Positions 23,012-33,108 of a stretch of 64,000 nt of DNA are shown here, one piece after another; position 1 is the first letter of the stretch; each line of letters starts with the position of its first letter. This DNA comes from Mesostigma viride (lineage: Eukaryota; Streptophyta; Mesostigmatophyceae; Mesostigmatales; Mesostigmataceae), in assembly GCA_009746045.1 (NCBI GenBank), contig RPFO01000497.1, forward strand, positions 946,970 through 1,010,969, written 5' to 3'. The notes beneath the pieces were generated by a model. It was not told where the DNA came from and ran no database searches. It worked only from the letters and a program-made list of their open reading frames with translations. The position numbers were made by a program, and so were the translations under genes.

Positions 23012-24035
23012 TCTGGGTTTGACTGATGGTTGAACTTGGGGGAAGGGGAGGGGGAGAGGTGTGGCGGCGAGTAGCAGAGGATGCGAGACAAAGAGGGCTC
23101 CATGATGTTTGTTTTTGAACATGATGCCGCTGTAGCCCTGGGCTTGTTGACATCAGGCCATTCTATGAGGGCAGGGGGAGGCAAGGAAGAGTGGGGCGTT
23201 GCAACAGGGAGCTGCTGCTCTGGTGGGAGGAAGAGAGGGCGGGGGGGGGGGGGGGGGGGGGGGGTCAGTTTGGCAAGTGGATGGATAGGTAGGCTGCAGA
23301 GGGAGTAATGCAATGGTTGTTGGGTGATTAGATGGAGGAGGCACGTCTGCAAGGTGGTTAGGTTGTTTGTAAAATGTGGAGGCGTGGACTGACTGCCATG
23401 TCTGCACAACATGGCGAAGAGAGATGCAGGAACGGGTACAGCTGTTTGCTTGTTGCAGTGCAAAGTGGCAGGTTTGGGCAGAGTCCAGCATTCAGGGACA
23501 CGTTAGAACAGGGCTGGTAGTCATGTGGGCGCCATCAGGGGAGTTTTGTGTGCCATCCTGTCTGGCACGGTTCCAAGTACCATCCTCGGATCACGAGCGC
23601 GTACGCGTGCTTCTTGCATTTCCAATGGAGGCTGCAATTTTTCTGACAATGTCTTGGGATTATGTATTGCTCGCGATTGCAGAGCTAGGTGACGGGGTAC
23701 CTGTGTTGGCTGAGAGCTCAGAAGGGGAATGAAGTGTATGACTGTTGGCCACATGCCAAGTGGGGTTGTATCAGACGGTGCCACGTTTACTGAGTACCAG
23801 AGCTACTGAGTTAGCATGCAGAACAACTGCCTCATCTCAGGTGAGACAGCCAATCAGAATCTGATAAGTATATTGGATGCAGTAATTTGAATTCCGTGAT
23901 TTTCTCACAGATGTTGGCTCCACCAGTGCAACTCGTCACTACTCGGGCGTGCAGCATTCAGACCATATGTTTCGCTCATGTCAGTCATGTGCATTTGCTA
24001 TAGCTCGATCGTGCGCGCGTGCATCTAAGCACCTC
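23012..24035. other. 3' flank of the ARF-GEF gene; no gene seen
   Basis: Presumed 3' UTR and intergenic DNA, also present at 51252-52281. A run of 24 G begins at 23241 and is much shorter in copy 2. A 118-aa open frame (23376-23732) exists in both copies, but several of its differences change amino acids or shift the start, so I do not treat it as coding. Confidence 0.6.
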
Positions 24036-24167
24036 GGCCGTGTGGAAGTTTACGGGCACTTAGCTCGCACCAACCAGACGTAGTAGACACATGCATCTCG
24101 TGGCCCCTCCGCAGGGCTGCGACTTGCTCAGCCTGGCAGGCTCCTCACGTGGGACGGGCCCAGCAAA

Positions 24168-24240
24168 TTAACCCGTGTTTTTTTACAACGCGATGTATCG
24201 CGTTGTAGGGTTAGAACGCGATGTATCGCGTTGTAATCTG
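24168..24240. repeat. Left terminal inverted repeat with two palindromes
   Basis: TTAACCCGTGTTTTTTT is followed by a near-perfect 22-bp palindrome (24185-24206, arms ACAACGCGAT and ATCGCGTTGT) and a second one at about 24214-24236 (AACGCGATGTATCGCGTT core). It matches the reverse complement of the right end. Confidence 0.85.
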
Positions 24241-25833
24241 ACACGTGGCAGGCACAGTAGATACGAGATTTTCGGTCTGAAACTCGGTGGACGGCCTCCT
24301 TACATCCCGTAGAACTCAAGAAAAAATCCTGGTATTTTTTGGATTTTTTTTGTGACAGCTGCAAACAAATATGTACCACTGAAATCAGGCATTTTCGAGG
24401 GACGAAGGTGAAGACGACGGCGATGGCGGCAGGTAGATCTCGCCAGTTTTCGCGCGAATTTCAGTGGCTGTTGGGTGGCACGACCATGATGATGCGTTCA
24501 AAGGTTGATAATTAGGTTTCTACGAGTTTGTTGAGGTACTGGGGCAAAGGAAACGTAGATTTTTCCAGTTTCTCACCCAACTTTCATGTGGAAACCCTGG
24601 AAACCGGCTTACATATTATTACGGCAAGACTCGGGTCTGCTGCGGCACCATGCTTGGTATTTCCATGGTGTTTCGACTTCTTAACACATGTTTATTCATT
24701 CCGAACGCCCGGACTCTCGGCTAAACCGAGATTTGTGCAGACTTTTATTGGGTAGCTCCGGGCATGATGGTGCCTGCAAATAGCGTAAGGCGTGACCGTG
24801 GCTATTGCTACGGTATGCTGTATTTTCCTGGAAATGGCCTCTGCCACCGGCTCAATAGTGCTTGCAGGCGTAAACTTGTATATCGTGTTTCTACCTAGTT
24901 TCTGCCAGTTTTCCACTTATCTCTACCGACCTCTGCCCAGCCTCTCTAAGATCGCCATCCTACTCGACGTTGCTTGCATGTCAGCCATAGCAGGTTGCAG
25001 TTGTGCAGTATTTAGGTGCTGTATACGTCGTCAAGCCGTGAATATATCGTGAGGATTGGATATTGATGGTTTATACTGCGTTGATTGTGCAAGAAGATCA
25101 GCTAGGTGCCCATAATCATGGTGTATAATCATGTTGTTACATCTTGCCACCATTTGCTAGCATGCATTCCAGCGTCATATATCTTTGCCTGCATGTAAGC
25201 TCATGGATCACTCAACCTATCCAAGCCTTGCATTACGCATGCCTCTTTCTTTCAGTATTGCACACGTTATGGAATGAAAACCCAGTGCCTCCCTTCCCAC
25301 GAGGCATGTGCTCAACACGTTGTGAGAGTGGATGATGCTTTGGCTATGGCTGCCTGATTCAGGCATATTATGTCATCCAGTCATGATGTTTGATGCATGC
25401 TTGATGCAGTATAACTTATACAACACTTATTTTCAACGTTTTGACCCTCCTAGCTCATGATATCCCCGTTTATGGGGCTCGTGTCGTTGGGTCATGTTGT
25501 GAAGGGCTCTCATTTTTCCCACTGCGTTGTACTGCGTTGTAATTGTAATGCTAATAAAAAATAGCTCCAGTGGCCCTATGGGCCTGAGTTTTGTTTCACA
25601 GAGCCTGCATATGTTGCCCATAGCTCGTGCAAGAAGCTAGCCAGATTTTTTTCATGAACCATTTGTGAATAAGCACATGACTTGTGACCTAGCCACGAGC
25701 CACGAGGTAGCCATGGCTGTCGGAGCTCATAACTTTCACGTTTGAGCACCGAATTCAGCCGTGAATATCACTATCGCTTCGTCTTTCTAAGACGCACATG
25801 CTGATATAATTTTCCGAATCTAAAACGCAATAT
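24241..25833. other. Interior of the TIR element; no recognisable gene
   Basis: Moderately AT-rich DNA with only short open frames (up to about 86 aa), none of which I recognise. No transposase motif is visible. Confidence 0.5.
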
Positions 25834-27203
25834 ATGGCGAACAAACGCGCCTCGACGCAACGCAGCCTGGCGGCTGCGCTCGGCAATGAAAATACGTCTG
25901 CAGCTCAGGCTGCAGCTTCGCCTTCAGGTCCGGCAGGCGGCGATGACACTAGTCGTGCACTGGTGGTCGTCCAGCAACCCCCCGGGCTTAACGCCTCGCC
26001 ATCTGCATCGCCTGACCCCAAGCGCACCCGCCCAGCCGACGACACAGGAGGGTCTTCACGCCCCCCAGAACTGAGCTTTCGGCCCCGGCCTTTCAAGGTC
26101 GCAGATTACGACTGGGCCACCATTTCTCCGACCGATGCTATGCGCTGCATCTTCTTCGGGGATTACGCTTCGCTTTACGACCTGTGCCTCCATCTCCACT
26201 CCATCAATCGCCTCCTCGCCCCGGACGGCGGCCGCTGGGCCAGCATCCACCATCTGACCGGCTGCCCCCGCCCCCATTTCCAGCACGCCATCCTCAACTC
26301 CCTTCTCCAGCGCTCTGACGGCGAGATCTGGGCTCCATCCCTTTCCGCCCCCACCCTCCGCTCCATCCTCACGGAAGCCTTTCAGCAGCACGTGACCCCC
26401 CTTGCTGCCGACATAGCAGCAATCGGCGGCACGCTGACTGCTGAACTTCCTCACATTTCCACCGCCGCCGCCTCCACCTCCACTGCCATTTCCGCCTCCA
26501 CTGCCGACATCAAAGCCCAGCTCCTCGACCTCGATCGACCACCGCCTTCAAGCCATGCACCGCCAACGCCCTTGAGAGCTTGCATGACACCACCGGCCTC
26601 ACCGCCCAGGCGGTGAAGGACATCGCCGCCCAGCCGGCGCCTGCTGGCCCGGCCGGCGATGCTCCCTCCACCTGGGCGGACTTGCTTAAGCAGCACACCA
26701 CCTCCACCACCTCCACCATCTCGATCGGCACAACTCAAGCAACAAGCCCTCGACCTTCGCGAGGAAGCCGACATCGCCCGGCGCAGCCACAATGTCATCG
26801 TCAAGCACTTCGACCAGCAGGCAGGTGAGACCTCCACGAGCCTTCTTGAGGCATTTAAGCGCGCCATTCTTGCCCCCATGTTACTCACTGGTAAGCTGGA
26901 CATGTCGGCTGTCCGCCTCGATCCCCCGCGCGCGGGGGAAGGCTGGCCCGGCACCCGTGCTCCTCACCTTTAAGTACATGGCGGACAAGCTGGCGTTCCT
27001 TAAATGCCGCAAGAAGCTCTCGGAGACTCGCTTCACGCATGGACGACGACTTGACCCTGGCCCAGCAACAGCGGCGACGCGAGTTATGGCCGACCTACCT
27101 TCAGCTCCGGCAGAGCGCAAGGGGGAAGCCGGTATACTGGAGGGGGGCGGTCATCCACGTTGACCACAAGCCCTGGCAGCCCCCTCCTGCCACCTCAGAC
27201 TAG
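25834..27203 (+). pseudogene. L1-type LINE ORF1 (gag-like), frameshifted
   Basis: Starts MANKRASTQRSLAAALG with a Pro/Ala/Ser-rich disordered N-terminus, a globular segment around FKVADYDWATIS, and an Ala/Ser/Thr-rich stretch that would be the coiled coil (DIAAIGGTLTAEL). After at least three frame changes it continues with LKQQALDLREEADIARRSHN, FKYMADKLAFLKCRKKL and the typical ORF1 C-terminal signature DDLTLAQQQRRRELWPTYLQ followed by KPVYWRG, ending at TAG 27201. That last signature is what I know from L1-like ORF1 proteins of algae and plants. ORF1 protein would be an RNA-binding chaperone of retrotransposition. No RT ORF2 follows. The first frame (25834-26616, 260 codons) is intact. Confidence 0.7.
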
Positions 27204-27562
27204 GAATATATACCAGTAGTGTAGATTAGTAAGGCTTAGCCTAGCATGTGGCCCACGCGCATGTGCGCCCATAATGGCCCCCATGGATGATGCCTTCAAC
27301 ATTTAGCCATGCTTTGTCTATAATGGGACCCCCATGGATGTTGCATTAAGAATTTAGCCTTGAGCACTATGCCATGCAGAGAGATGCTCTCTGTCGAGAA
27401 GCCATGCCCTAGCTCTTGTATAGCCATGATGATCTTCCCCCCCATGACATACTCCCCCTTAGCTGGGCATAGTGTGAAGATCATGAGGGTGCCGGTGCCC
27501 TTGAGGCACCTAGAGCAAGTGCTGCTTACATTCCACTCTTGCAGGAAGTAGCCTAGAATGTA

Positions 27563-27650
27563 TTAAAAGCCATATGCCCCTTCTCAGGGATATGTGCTAC
27601 ATTGACTCCCAACGGAGTGATGTTGATAATCAATTAATTAATTAATTGTG
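27563..27650 (+). mobile_element. LINE family B 3' end
   Basis: GGGATATGTGCTACATTGAC, the hairpin ACTCC-CAAC-GGAGT (27605-27618), TGATGTTGATAAT and a (TTAA)n tail closely match the 3' end of the RT-bearing element at 53690-53754. It is about 360 bp downstream of the ORF1 stop, with no RT between. Confidence 0.7.
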
Positions 27651-27860
27651 ACCTAGGGTCAACAAATCGCGGTCATGGTCAGACCCCCGGCCCTGTATTC
27701 CACCAGTGTAAACCAGTGTATCTCTCTAATGAATTAGCACTTTGTAGGTCTGAGTAGCTCAAAAAATCCTTTGATTTATGGGCTTTCAGGAAAGTATACA
27801 CATGACTATGAAAAAAAATTTTCCCTAGATCTATGTTATGACGTGTTCTATAAATAGCTT

Positions 27861-28011
27861 ACAACGCGATATATCGCGTTCCCATCAGGAATGTTTGCAC
27901 CCATCCATCCATCCATCGGGGTTAATGCTCCGTGACTCGGACCCAACGGGAGCACGATTCGAATTAATTAATTAATTAATATCGCGTTCTAAAAAAAAAA
28001 ACACGGGTTAA
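27861..28011. repeat. Right terminal inverted repeat, interrupted by a 98-bp LINE end
   Basis: Palindrome at 27861-27880 (ACAACGCGAT ATATCGCGTT), then the LINE fragment, then the repeated target ATATCGCGTT (27979-27988), then CT, an A tract and ACACGGGTTAA. With the LINE fragment and one target copy removed, the end mirrors the left terminus. Confidence 0.85.
27881..27978 (+). mobile_element. 98-bp 5'-truncated LINE family A insertion with target duplication
   Basis: GGAATGTTTGCACCCATCCA, a degenerate hairpin and a (TTAA)n tail, flanked by the 10-bp direct repeat ATATCGCGTT (27871-27880 and 27979-27988). It sits inside the right subterminal palindrome of the TIR element. Confidence 0.85.
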
Positions 28012-28412
28012 GCTATACGCCGGGCAAGGCGCCTGCACTTTCAAGGAGCAGAGCTCTCGTCGAGGACCGACCCGGGGCCCTTGGCCTCTCCGTCATTTGA
28101 AAAAAGATGATAGACAAGGCCAAGCTAGTGGGCTCACCCGTGATAGAGGACAATTAATGACCCCCCCACCATGTACAGCTATATGCGGAAGCTGGTTGTC
28201 TCCATGATATGCGCGAAAGCGCGGGAAGCGTGCTAGGCATGCAAGACCAAAAGGGCCTGGCACACTCCAGATAAAGACCAGTAGGGTTGTTTGTATGTAG
28301 ATAGAATAGCTAGACCGGTAGGATTGCATGCACCCATCCATCCATTGGGGACAATGCCTAATTGTGACTCCCCAACGGGAGCACGACTTTAATAATTATA
28401 ATATATTAATCT

Positions 28413-31050
28413 CGATCAAATGGTGCCATTGACAAATCACACTGTTCCCTGGTGCCAAAGCATGAGTTTGTGGTGAGAAGAACCTACACGTTCTTCATGT
28501 GCTCGACCAAACACGCCGGACATTGCCCAAGTTGCGCTTACTGTTTTTTGTCATGGCAATCGAGCCCCAGCCCCCCTGTGCGCTGGCTTGAATCACACTG
28601 CTAAACACGTGCTGTGCACCCCAATCGCTGCCATACATTACACACAATGTCCTGGCGGTGGTGTGTGATTCAAATGTGCGCATCGTCTAGCTCGCGCGCC
28701 ATGCATGCTGGCCAGTTGCGGCAACCTAATCGCAACGGCACTGATGCAATGAGCTGCTAGCTGCAGCCCGTCACTAGGACTAAACCATCACATTGTGCGT
28801 CCAAATTAAAATTATCGCCTTTTACCACTTCCGTTAGTTGCTGGCAGCATATGATGCGATTCCATCATACTGTAGCAGTTTCTATAGACATCAAATTGGC
28901 ACCATCCGTCAACACACCCGCGCTCGCTAAGCTGCCTTGCATCAGTAACATGTCAGACAGTGGATGTACAAACATTTCAGCGCCACATGTGCCCTGCATT
29001 TACTGCACACCTTGTTTGCGCTGGCCTCACTTCCTGTAGACTGCGACGCAAACACGCACATCTCGACCCCTCGACCGGAGGCCCCCCCGCCCTTCCCGTC
29101 TCCCCCCAAATTCCCATGACCGGCCTTCCTTCACACATGGCCATCACCCCAGTGTGCCCCACCCTCAACACTTCACCTGCCATGTGCGCGGTACACCCGC
29201 GCGCCAGCTGTGCGGGTGGACCGCTGCTTGGCCGAGCGCCTGCAGTTCGAGGAGGTCGCACACCCACAGCCCCCCCACCGCCGCTGGCCACCGCCCGCGC
29301 TGCCCTAAAGAAGAGCGGAGGCCACCAGTGCCGCCCCGTTGGCCAGTCCTGCCAAGACCCTGAATGCAGGGTTCTTGAGTGATGCTATTGGCCCACTAGA
29401 AAAGGAACAGGGGCCCCGAGTGATCCACGCTAGAGTGGCCAAGAAAAAATTATGGGGACCTGGCAGGGACGAGGGCAAAGCTTCACCAAGCCCCACAATG
29501 GACTTGCAATGCCATGAACAACTGGATGCGGAGAAAACCAGCGCATATGCAGTATAGGGGTGTTAGGTGCTCCCCCTTGGACCAAGTACACGAGGGGAGA
29601 AGAGTGCGGTGAGACGGGCATGCACCTTGCGAGGACAAGGCGTGAGAGAGCGACAATGTGTGTCGACCAGATTGTCCCGATGCCAGCTGGCAACCAGAGT
29701 GCCGCGCCCTGGGGGGGGCCTGTTACGCGCTGATGACCACCTCTCACCCCTCTGTCTGTGCACACTTGTGGTCATGGCACCAGAGGCACTTCGCACTAGA
29801 GTCCACACTAGTCTACTCCACACCAGAGGCACATGCGCGGTCACAGGCGTACCTTGCAGTTGCCGATGCAGTGAGTGAGGATGCCCCATGGCATGCCACC
29901 GCAGAAGCTCATGCGCACCGCTGCCTGTTTTGGGTCATGGCCCTCCTCAACTCTACATAAGTTGGCACCGTATTCCAGGAAGTGCGGTTGCGCAGAGACT
30001 GTGGTACTAGGCTCGCTCACGTTTTCATGCAAGCTCACGCAAACACGAGCCTTTTGGGCCGTGGCCGTGGCTGGCCGAGCGGTTTGGAAATCCGGCGTGA
30101 CACGTCGAGTAAAAGATATTACGACATGGACCAGGTTCCTGCACAGATGTAAGCGTCCAGCAAGCGAGCCTCGAAAACAAAGCGGTTGAAGAGCAGGAGC
30201 TGCTGCAATGAGTGCCTCTGCGCCCTCCATCAGAACCATCCTTTGCATTATAAGATGATGTGCCCGCATCAAGACCAGTCACAGCACACGACAAACACGC
30301 AGCAGCGCTCCACTAGATGTGAGGTGCAAGGGTGTGCGCAAGCGGGCACCTTCCCTGATAAGACACTTGCGTACTCACAGGCTTGAAGAAGGCCTTCCAT
30401 CCGTTTACTGTCCACCATTCCCTCATCGACCTCCCGTTGGCCCTGGCCGAGACGGAGCAGCGGTGGCGCATGTGTGCCAAGTGCGTGGCCGCTCTTCCTG
30501 CCACCATGAAAGTTGCAGCCTTGGTTGGTTCCATGCTTTCCAGGAGTGCTACTATCCTCATGCCTCCCCAGGCGCTATCAGTTCGCCAAGCAGGGCAGGC
30601 GGCAGTGTTGCAACCTGCCTCTGCAGGAATGCATCGGTGTGATGCTATTCCAATACCAATCCGGAATCCCCAACCGGCCAACCCATTCATCCTCATCCCA
30701 CCCCTTCGAGCCTTGTGCTGCGTCCACGCCCCCCTGCCTCCAGGTCTCGCTGAAAATAGCCAGACAAAATGCCGCGACTGCTGCATCGTCAACTGAGCCC
30801 AGAGATATCGATGACGCTGGCTATTTTTTTTATGGCTGCGACTCAAACGTTGCCATGCTTTGGTCGTTGCGCTCGGCGTCATCCCTCGGCTGTGCATGGC
30901 TGGCCTTTCAACTAGAGTAAACAATTACTGCTTTGTTGACACCCTCAGCAGTGCACGTTATCCGCAATTATGAGCTGTTGCCCAACTCCTGCTTGTCGTG
31001 GTCTTTTGAACCATATAGGGGCCGAGTTAGGTACTCCTGAACAAGTCGAC
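28413..31050. other. Poorly coding region shared by both duplicate copies
   Basis: Moderately divergent from its copy at 54461-57222. Several open frames of 60-140 aa appear on both strands (for example a Pro/His-rich one at 28960-29382 and a His/Ala-rich one at 29658-29960), but most differences between the copies change amino acids or shift frames. I see no assured gene. The palindrome GAAGAACCTACAGGTTCTTC is intact at about 54522 and mutated at about 28478. Confidence 0.45.
30383..30796 (+). pseudogene. Decaying open frame, unidentified (copy 1)
   Basis: 137 codons, including ETEQRWRMCAKCVAALPAT, a VGSMLSRSATILMPPQALS segment and a Cys-rich end (CRDCCIVN). The composition looks protein-like and the frame survives in copy 2 (56527-56886). 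By eye four of about five differences in the aligned part replace amino acids, which argues against current selection. A remnant of a transposon-borne gene is possible; I cannot name it. Confidence 0.3.
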
Positions 31051-31470
31051 TCATGAATGGCAGGCAGCCCTTCTTAAATCTGGTGGCGCCGGCTCCGTCG
31101 CAAATCGAAGCCAATGTATGGATAGTATAGTCTCCAATGCCAAGATTTTAGCAGGTACCGCTCTCTCAATTTCTATCGTTCCGTTCCAGGTAATAGATGG
31201 AGAGGGCCGCATGAGATAATGCACGCATTCCTTGTAACCTGCAGTCTCGCATTTGACTCTATAAGAGTGTACTGCAGTACGCAGATGCCACGTTTCGTCC
31301 TCATGGTCCATGGATATACTTTTGATAGTCGCCGCCCGATTCCGCATTATCTTAGCCTTGATATGACATCGAAGTTCGCCTGTCTTTAACCTTTTTCGCT
31401 TTGCCGTTTCCATGCATCTAAAGCCTTACTAGCTGTATCGTAAACGGGCAAGGGAAACCGAGGTCCGACT
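31051..31470 (-). pseudogene. Unidentified minus-strand gene, frameshifted copy
   Basis: Reads as in the intact copy at 57223-57591 (VEVSEVGPRFPLPVYDT, KALDAWKRQSE, LRCHIKAKIMRNRAATIKSI, KECVHYLMRP). An extra AAAAGG/TTAA-like stretch near 31390 breaks the frame after QSEKG. It lies head to head with the U-box kinase gene, whose start is about 400 bp away. Function unknown. Confidence 0.45.
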
Positions 31471-31821
31471 TCCGAGACCTCAACCTTGTTATGATTTCAA
31501 TCATTTCATTGATTTGCATAAATGCATAGATCGGTAGGGTCGGCATAGAAGACATGTTATGCTTACATACTTACCGTGCGATCAAGATAGTGACAGACTT
31601 CTCAGACTTTTCATATTGTGTGACCCACCCGCACAACCCAGTACATTTACATTCATCGCTTTGCCACTTCATAATGAGATTAGCCTGCTGCTGCAAGCTT
31701 CAAACTCATTGGATCAGGATGGCAAACACGTAGCAATATTACCTTTATGATTGATTTACAACGCTCAATTAATTCCACTGACGCGACACATACCTTCTAA
31801 ATCAACTTCCAAGGGCGGTGA

Positions 31822-33108
31822 ATGGATCCCCCGGCGCAATTCCTGTGCCCCATCTCCTGTGACATAATGCGAGATCCCGTCATCTTAGTGGGATCTGGCC
31901 AAGTCTACGAAAGGAACTTTATAGAACAGTGGTTCACTCGAGGCAATGAGACCGACCCGCTAACAAACGTGAGGGTTTCTGACAAAACCGTGGTCCCTGT
32001 TGTAGCACTGCGCTCGCTCATTGAGCAATGGATGGAGCAGCAGAGAGATAAGCAGCGTCTTGGAATAGCAGGCATGGAAGCCGGCTCTATTCCGCTCATA
32101 AGCCAGGACACATTGGTCTTGGGCGAGCTCCTTCATAATGGGGCCATGGCTGCCGTGTCGGTGGCGGTCCTAAAACCAGCGGGGCAGGAAGTTGTGGTGA
32201 AAATGTTCCATGCCAGAGGGCTGACAGATGATGAGTCCGCCAGGTTCCGCAAGGAGGTGCAAATACTGCACCAGGCATCGGTCTTTTGCCACAACGTGTG
32301 CCGCCTCATCGGGGTGGCCAGCATTAACGGCCAGCCCTGCATGATCATGCCGCGTTACAGCGCCTCGCTGCAACAGGTGCTGCTTCAACATCAGCAGACT
32401 GGCAGCAATGGAGGTGCAGCTACCTCACGAGGCTTGCCATTGGACCGCATTCTGAGCATCAGTCAGGATGTTGCCTTGGCCATTGCGGACCTGCATGAAC
32501 GGGGCATCATGGTGCTGGATTTGAAACCTGACAATATCTTGCTGGACAAGTATGGGCGGGCGGTGGTGGCCGATTTTGGGATCTCAGCCCTCCGAACCAG
32601 CACAATGTCGCGCTACAATCCCACATTCGGCGCACAGGGCACGGCCAACTACATGGCGCCGGAGCAGTGGATTCCCGAAGAGTTTGGGGGCATAACCACC
32701 GCAGCGGATGCATGGGGTTTCGGGTGCGTTTTGGTGGAAATGGCATCCGCCACTGCCCCCTGGGCTGGCTTGAACAATTTCCAAATCATGACACGTGTCA
32801 CTCCCCCACGCATGATGTCTCCAGCCATCCCAGACAGCCTGCCCAGCTCATTGCGGGACCTTCTGCGCTGCTGCTTTGCATACCAGCCGACCGACAGGCC
32901 CGCCTTTGCAGAGATCCTGGTGATGTTGCGGCAAGGGGTGGTCATGAGCCAGGTAGCTCCGCAGCATACCGCTCCCCAGCCACAACCCCCAGGGTCCCCT
33001 GCCACGGCTCCACTTCCTGCCAGCCCTCAACAACCTGGGCAAGCAACCACTGCATCATCCCCACTGGTGAGGAGGATGGGGGATGCCACGTGTATCTGCT
33101 GCGTCTAA
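31822..33108 (+). CDS. Exon 1: U-box and protein kinase domains
   Basis: Starts MDPPAQFLCPISCDIMRDPV, a U-box spanning about residues 5-75, with DPVILVGSGQVYERNFIEQW typical of plant PUB proteins. Kinase domain about 95-375: Lys127 (VVVKMF), Glu145 (FRKEVQILHQ), catalytic loop VLDLKPDN (Asp233, Asn238), DFG 251-253, APE 279-281, and TTAADAWGFGCVLVEMAS as helix F. The HRD motif is VLD and the Gly-rich loop is poor. A Pro/Gln/Ala-rich tail follows. If spliced at CCACTG|GTGAGG (33066) the frame enters the ankyrin exons. If the intron is retained the protein ends at 33108 (428 aa) with a TCICCV tail. Differences from the copy at 57989 are mostly synonymous in the domains, so both are probably functional. 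Confidence 0.93.
   Translation: MDPPAQFLCPISCDIMRDPVILVGSGQVYERNFIEQWFTRGNETDPLTNVRVSDKTVVPVVALRSLIEQWMEQQRDKQRLGIAGMEAGSIPLISQDTLVLGELLHNGAMAAVSVAVLKPAGQEVVVKMFHARGLTDDESARFRKEVQILHQASVFCHNVCRLIGVASINGQPCMIMPRYSASLQQVLLQHQQTGSNGGAATSRGLPLDRILSISQDVALAIADLHERGIMVLDLKPDNILLDKYGRAVVADFGISALRTSTMSRYNPTFGAQGTANYMAPEQWIPEEFGGITTAADAWGFGCVLVEMASATAPWAGLNNFQIMTRVTPPRMMSPAIPDSLPSSLRDLLRCCFAYQPTDRPAFAEILVMLRQGVVMSQVAPQHTAPQPQPPGSPATAPLPASPQQPGQATTASSPLVRRMGDATCICCV

Larger units (their letters stand above)
24168..28011. mobile_element. TTAA-ended terminal-inverted-repeat element, nested in LINE remnant
   Basis: The duplicate copy at 52731-52760 lacks this segment, which defines its ends. It starts TTAACCCGTGTTTTTTT and ends AAAAAAACACGGGTTAA, an inverted repeat that continues into a subterminal palindrome built on ACAACGCGAT/ATCGCGTTGT. 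TTAA next to CCC is typical of piggyBac-type elements, but no transposase is visible. It holds a broken LINE ORF1 (25834-27203), a LINE family B 3' end (27563-27650) and a 98-bp LINE A insertion (27881-27978). It is probably a non-autonomous DNA transposon loaded with retroelements. The paralogous empty site has no TTAA, so the family assignment is open. Confidence 0.7.
24036..28412 (+). mobile_element. Old LINE remnant (family A), split by a 3.8-kb element
   Basis: 24036-24167 plus 28012-28412 read together as the 3' end of a non-LTR retrotransposon. YGHLART, then RLLT.DGPSK and FKEQLVED correspond to the RT C-terminal tail seen more clearly at 53886-54097 (LLTWAGPSD, FKEQLVADMGG). A stop interrupts the frame (LSVI stop). 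The 3' end carries CACCCATCCATCCATT, the hairpin CTCCC-CAAC-GGGAG (28368-28381) and an AT-rich tail. It is present in both duplicate copies, so it predates them. Confidence 0.75.

Noticed and set aside
22241-23122. 293-aa minus-strand frame, and its partner at 50322-50987
   Set aside because: Antisense of ARF-GEF exon 23; open because of strong GC bias at third positions.
23376-23732. 118-aa frame after the ARF-GEF stop, also in copy 2 (51596-51943)
   Set aside because: Differences between the copies include indels and several replacements; fits 3' UTR better than a gene.
24741-24916. Possible transposase gene in the TIR element
   Set aside because: Only short unrelated open frames; no DDE/D-like or other transposase motif could be seen in 24240-25830.
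27296-27484. Possible copia-type polypurine tract (AAGGGGGAGTATGT on the minus strand)
   Set aside because: No LTR, integrase or RNase H sequence around it; too short to stand alone.
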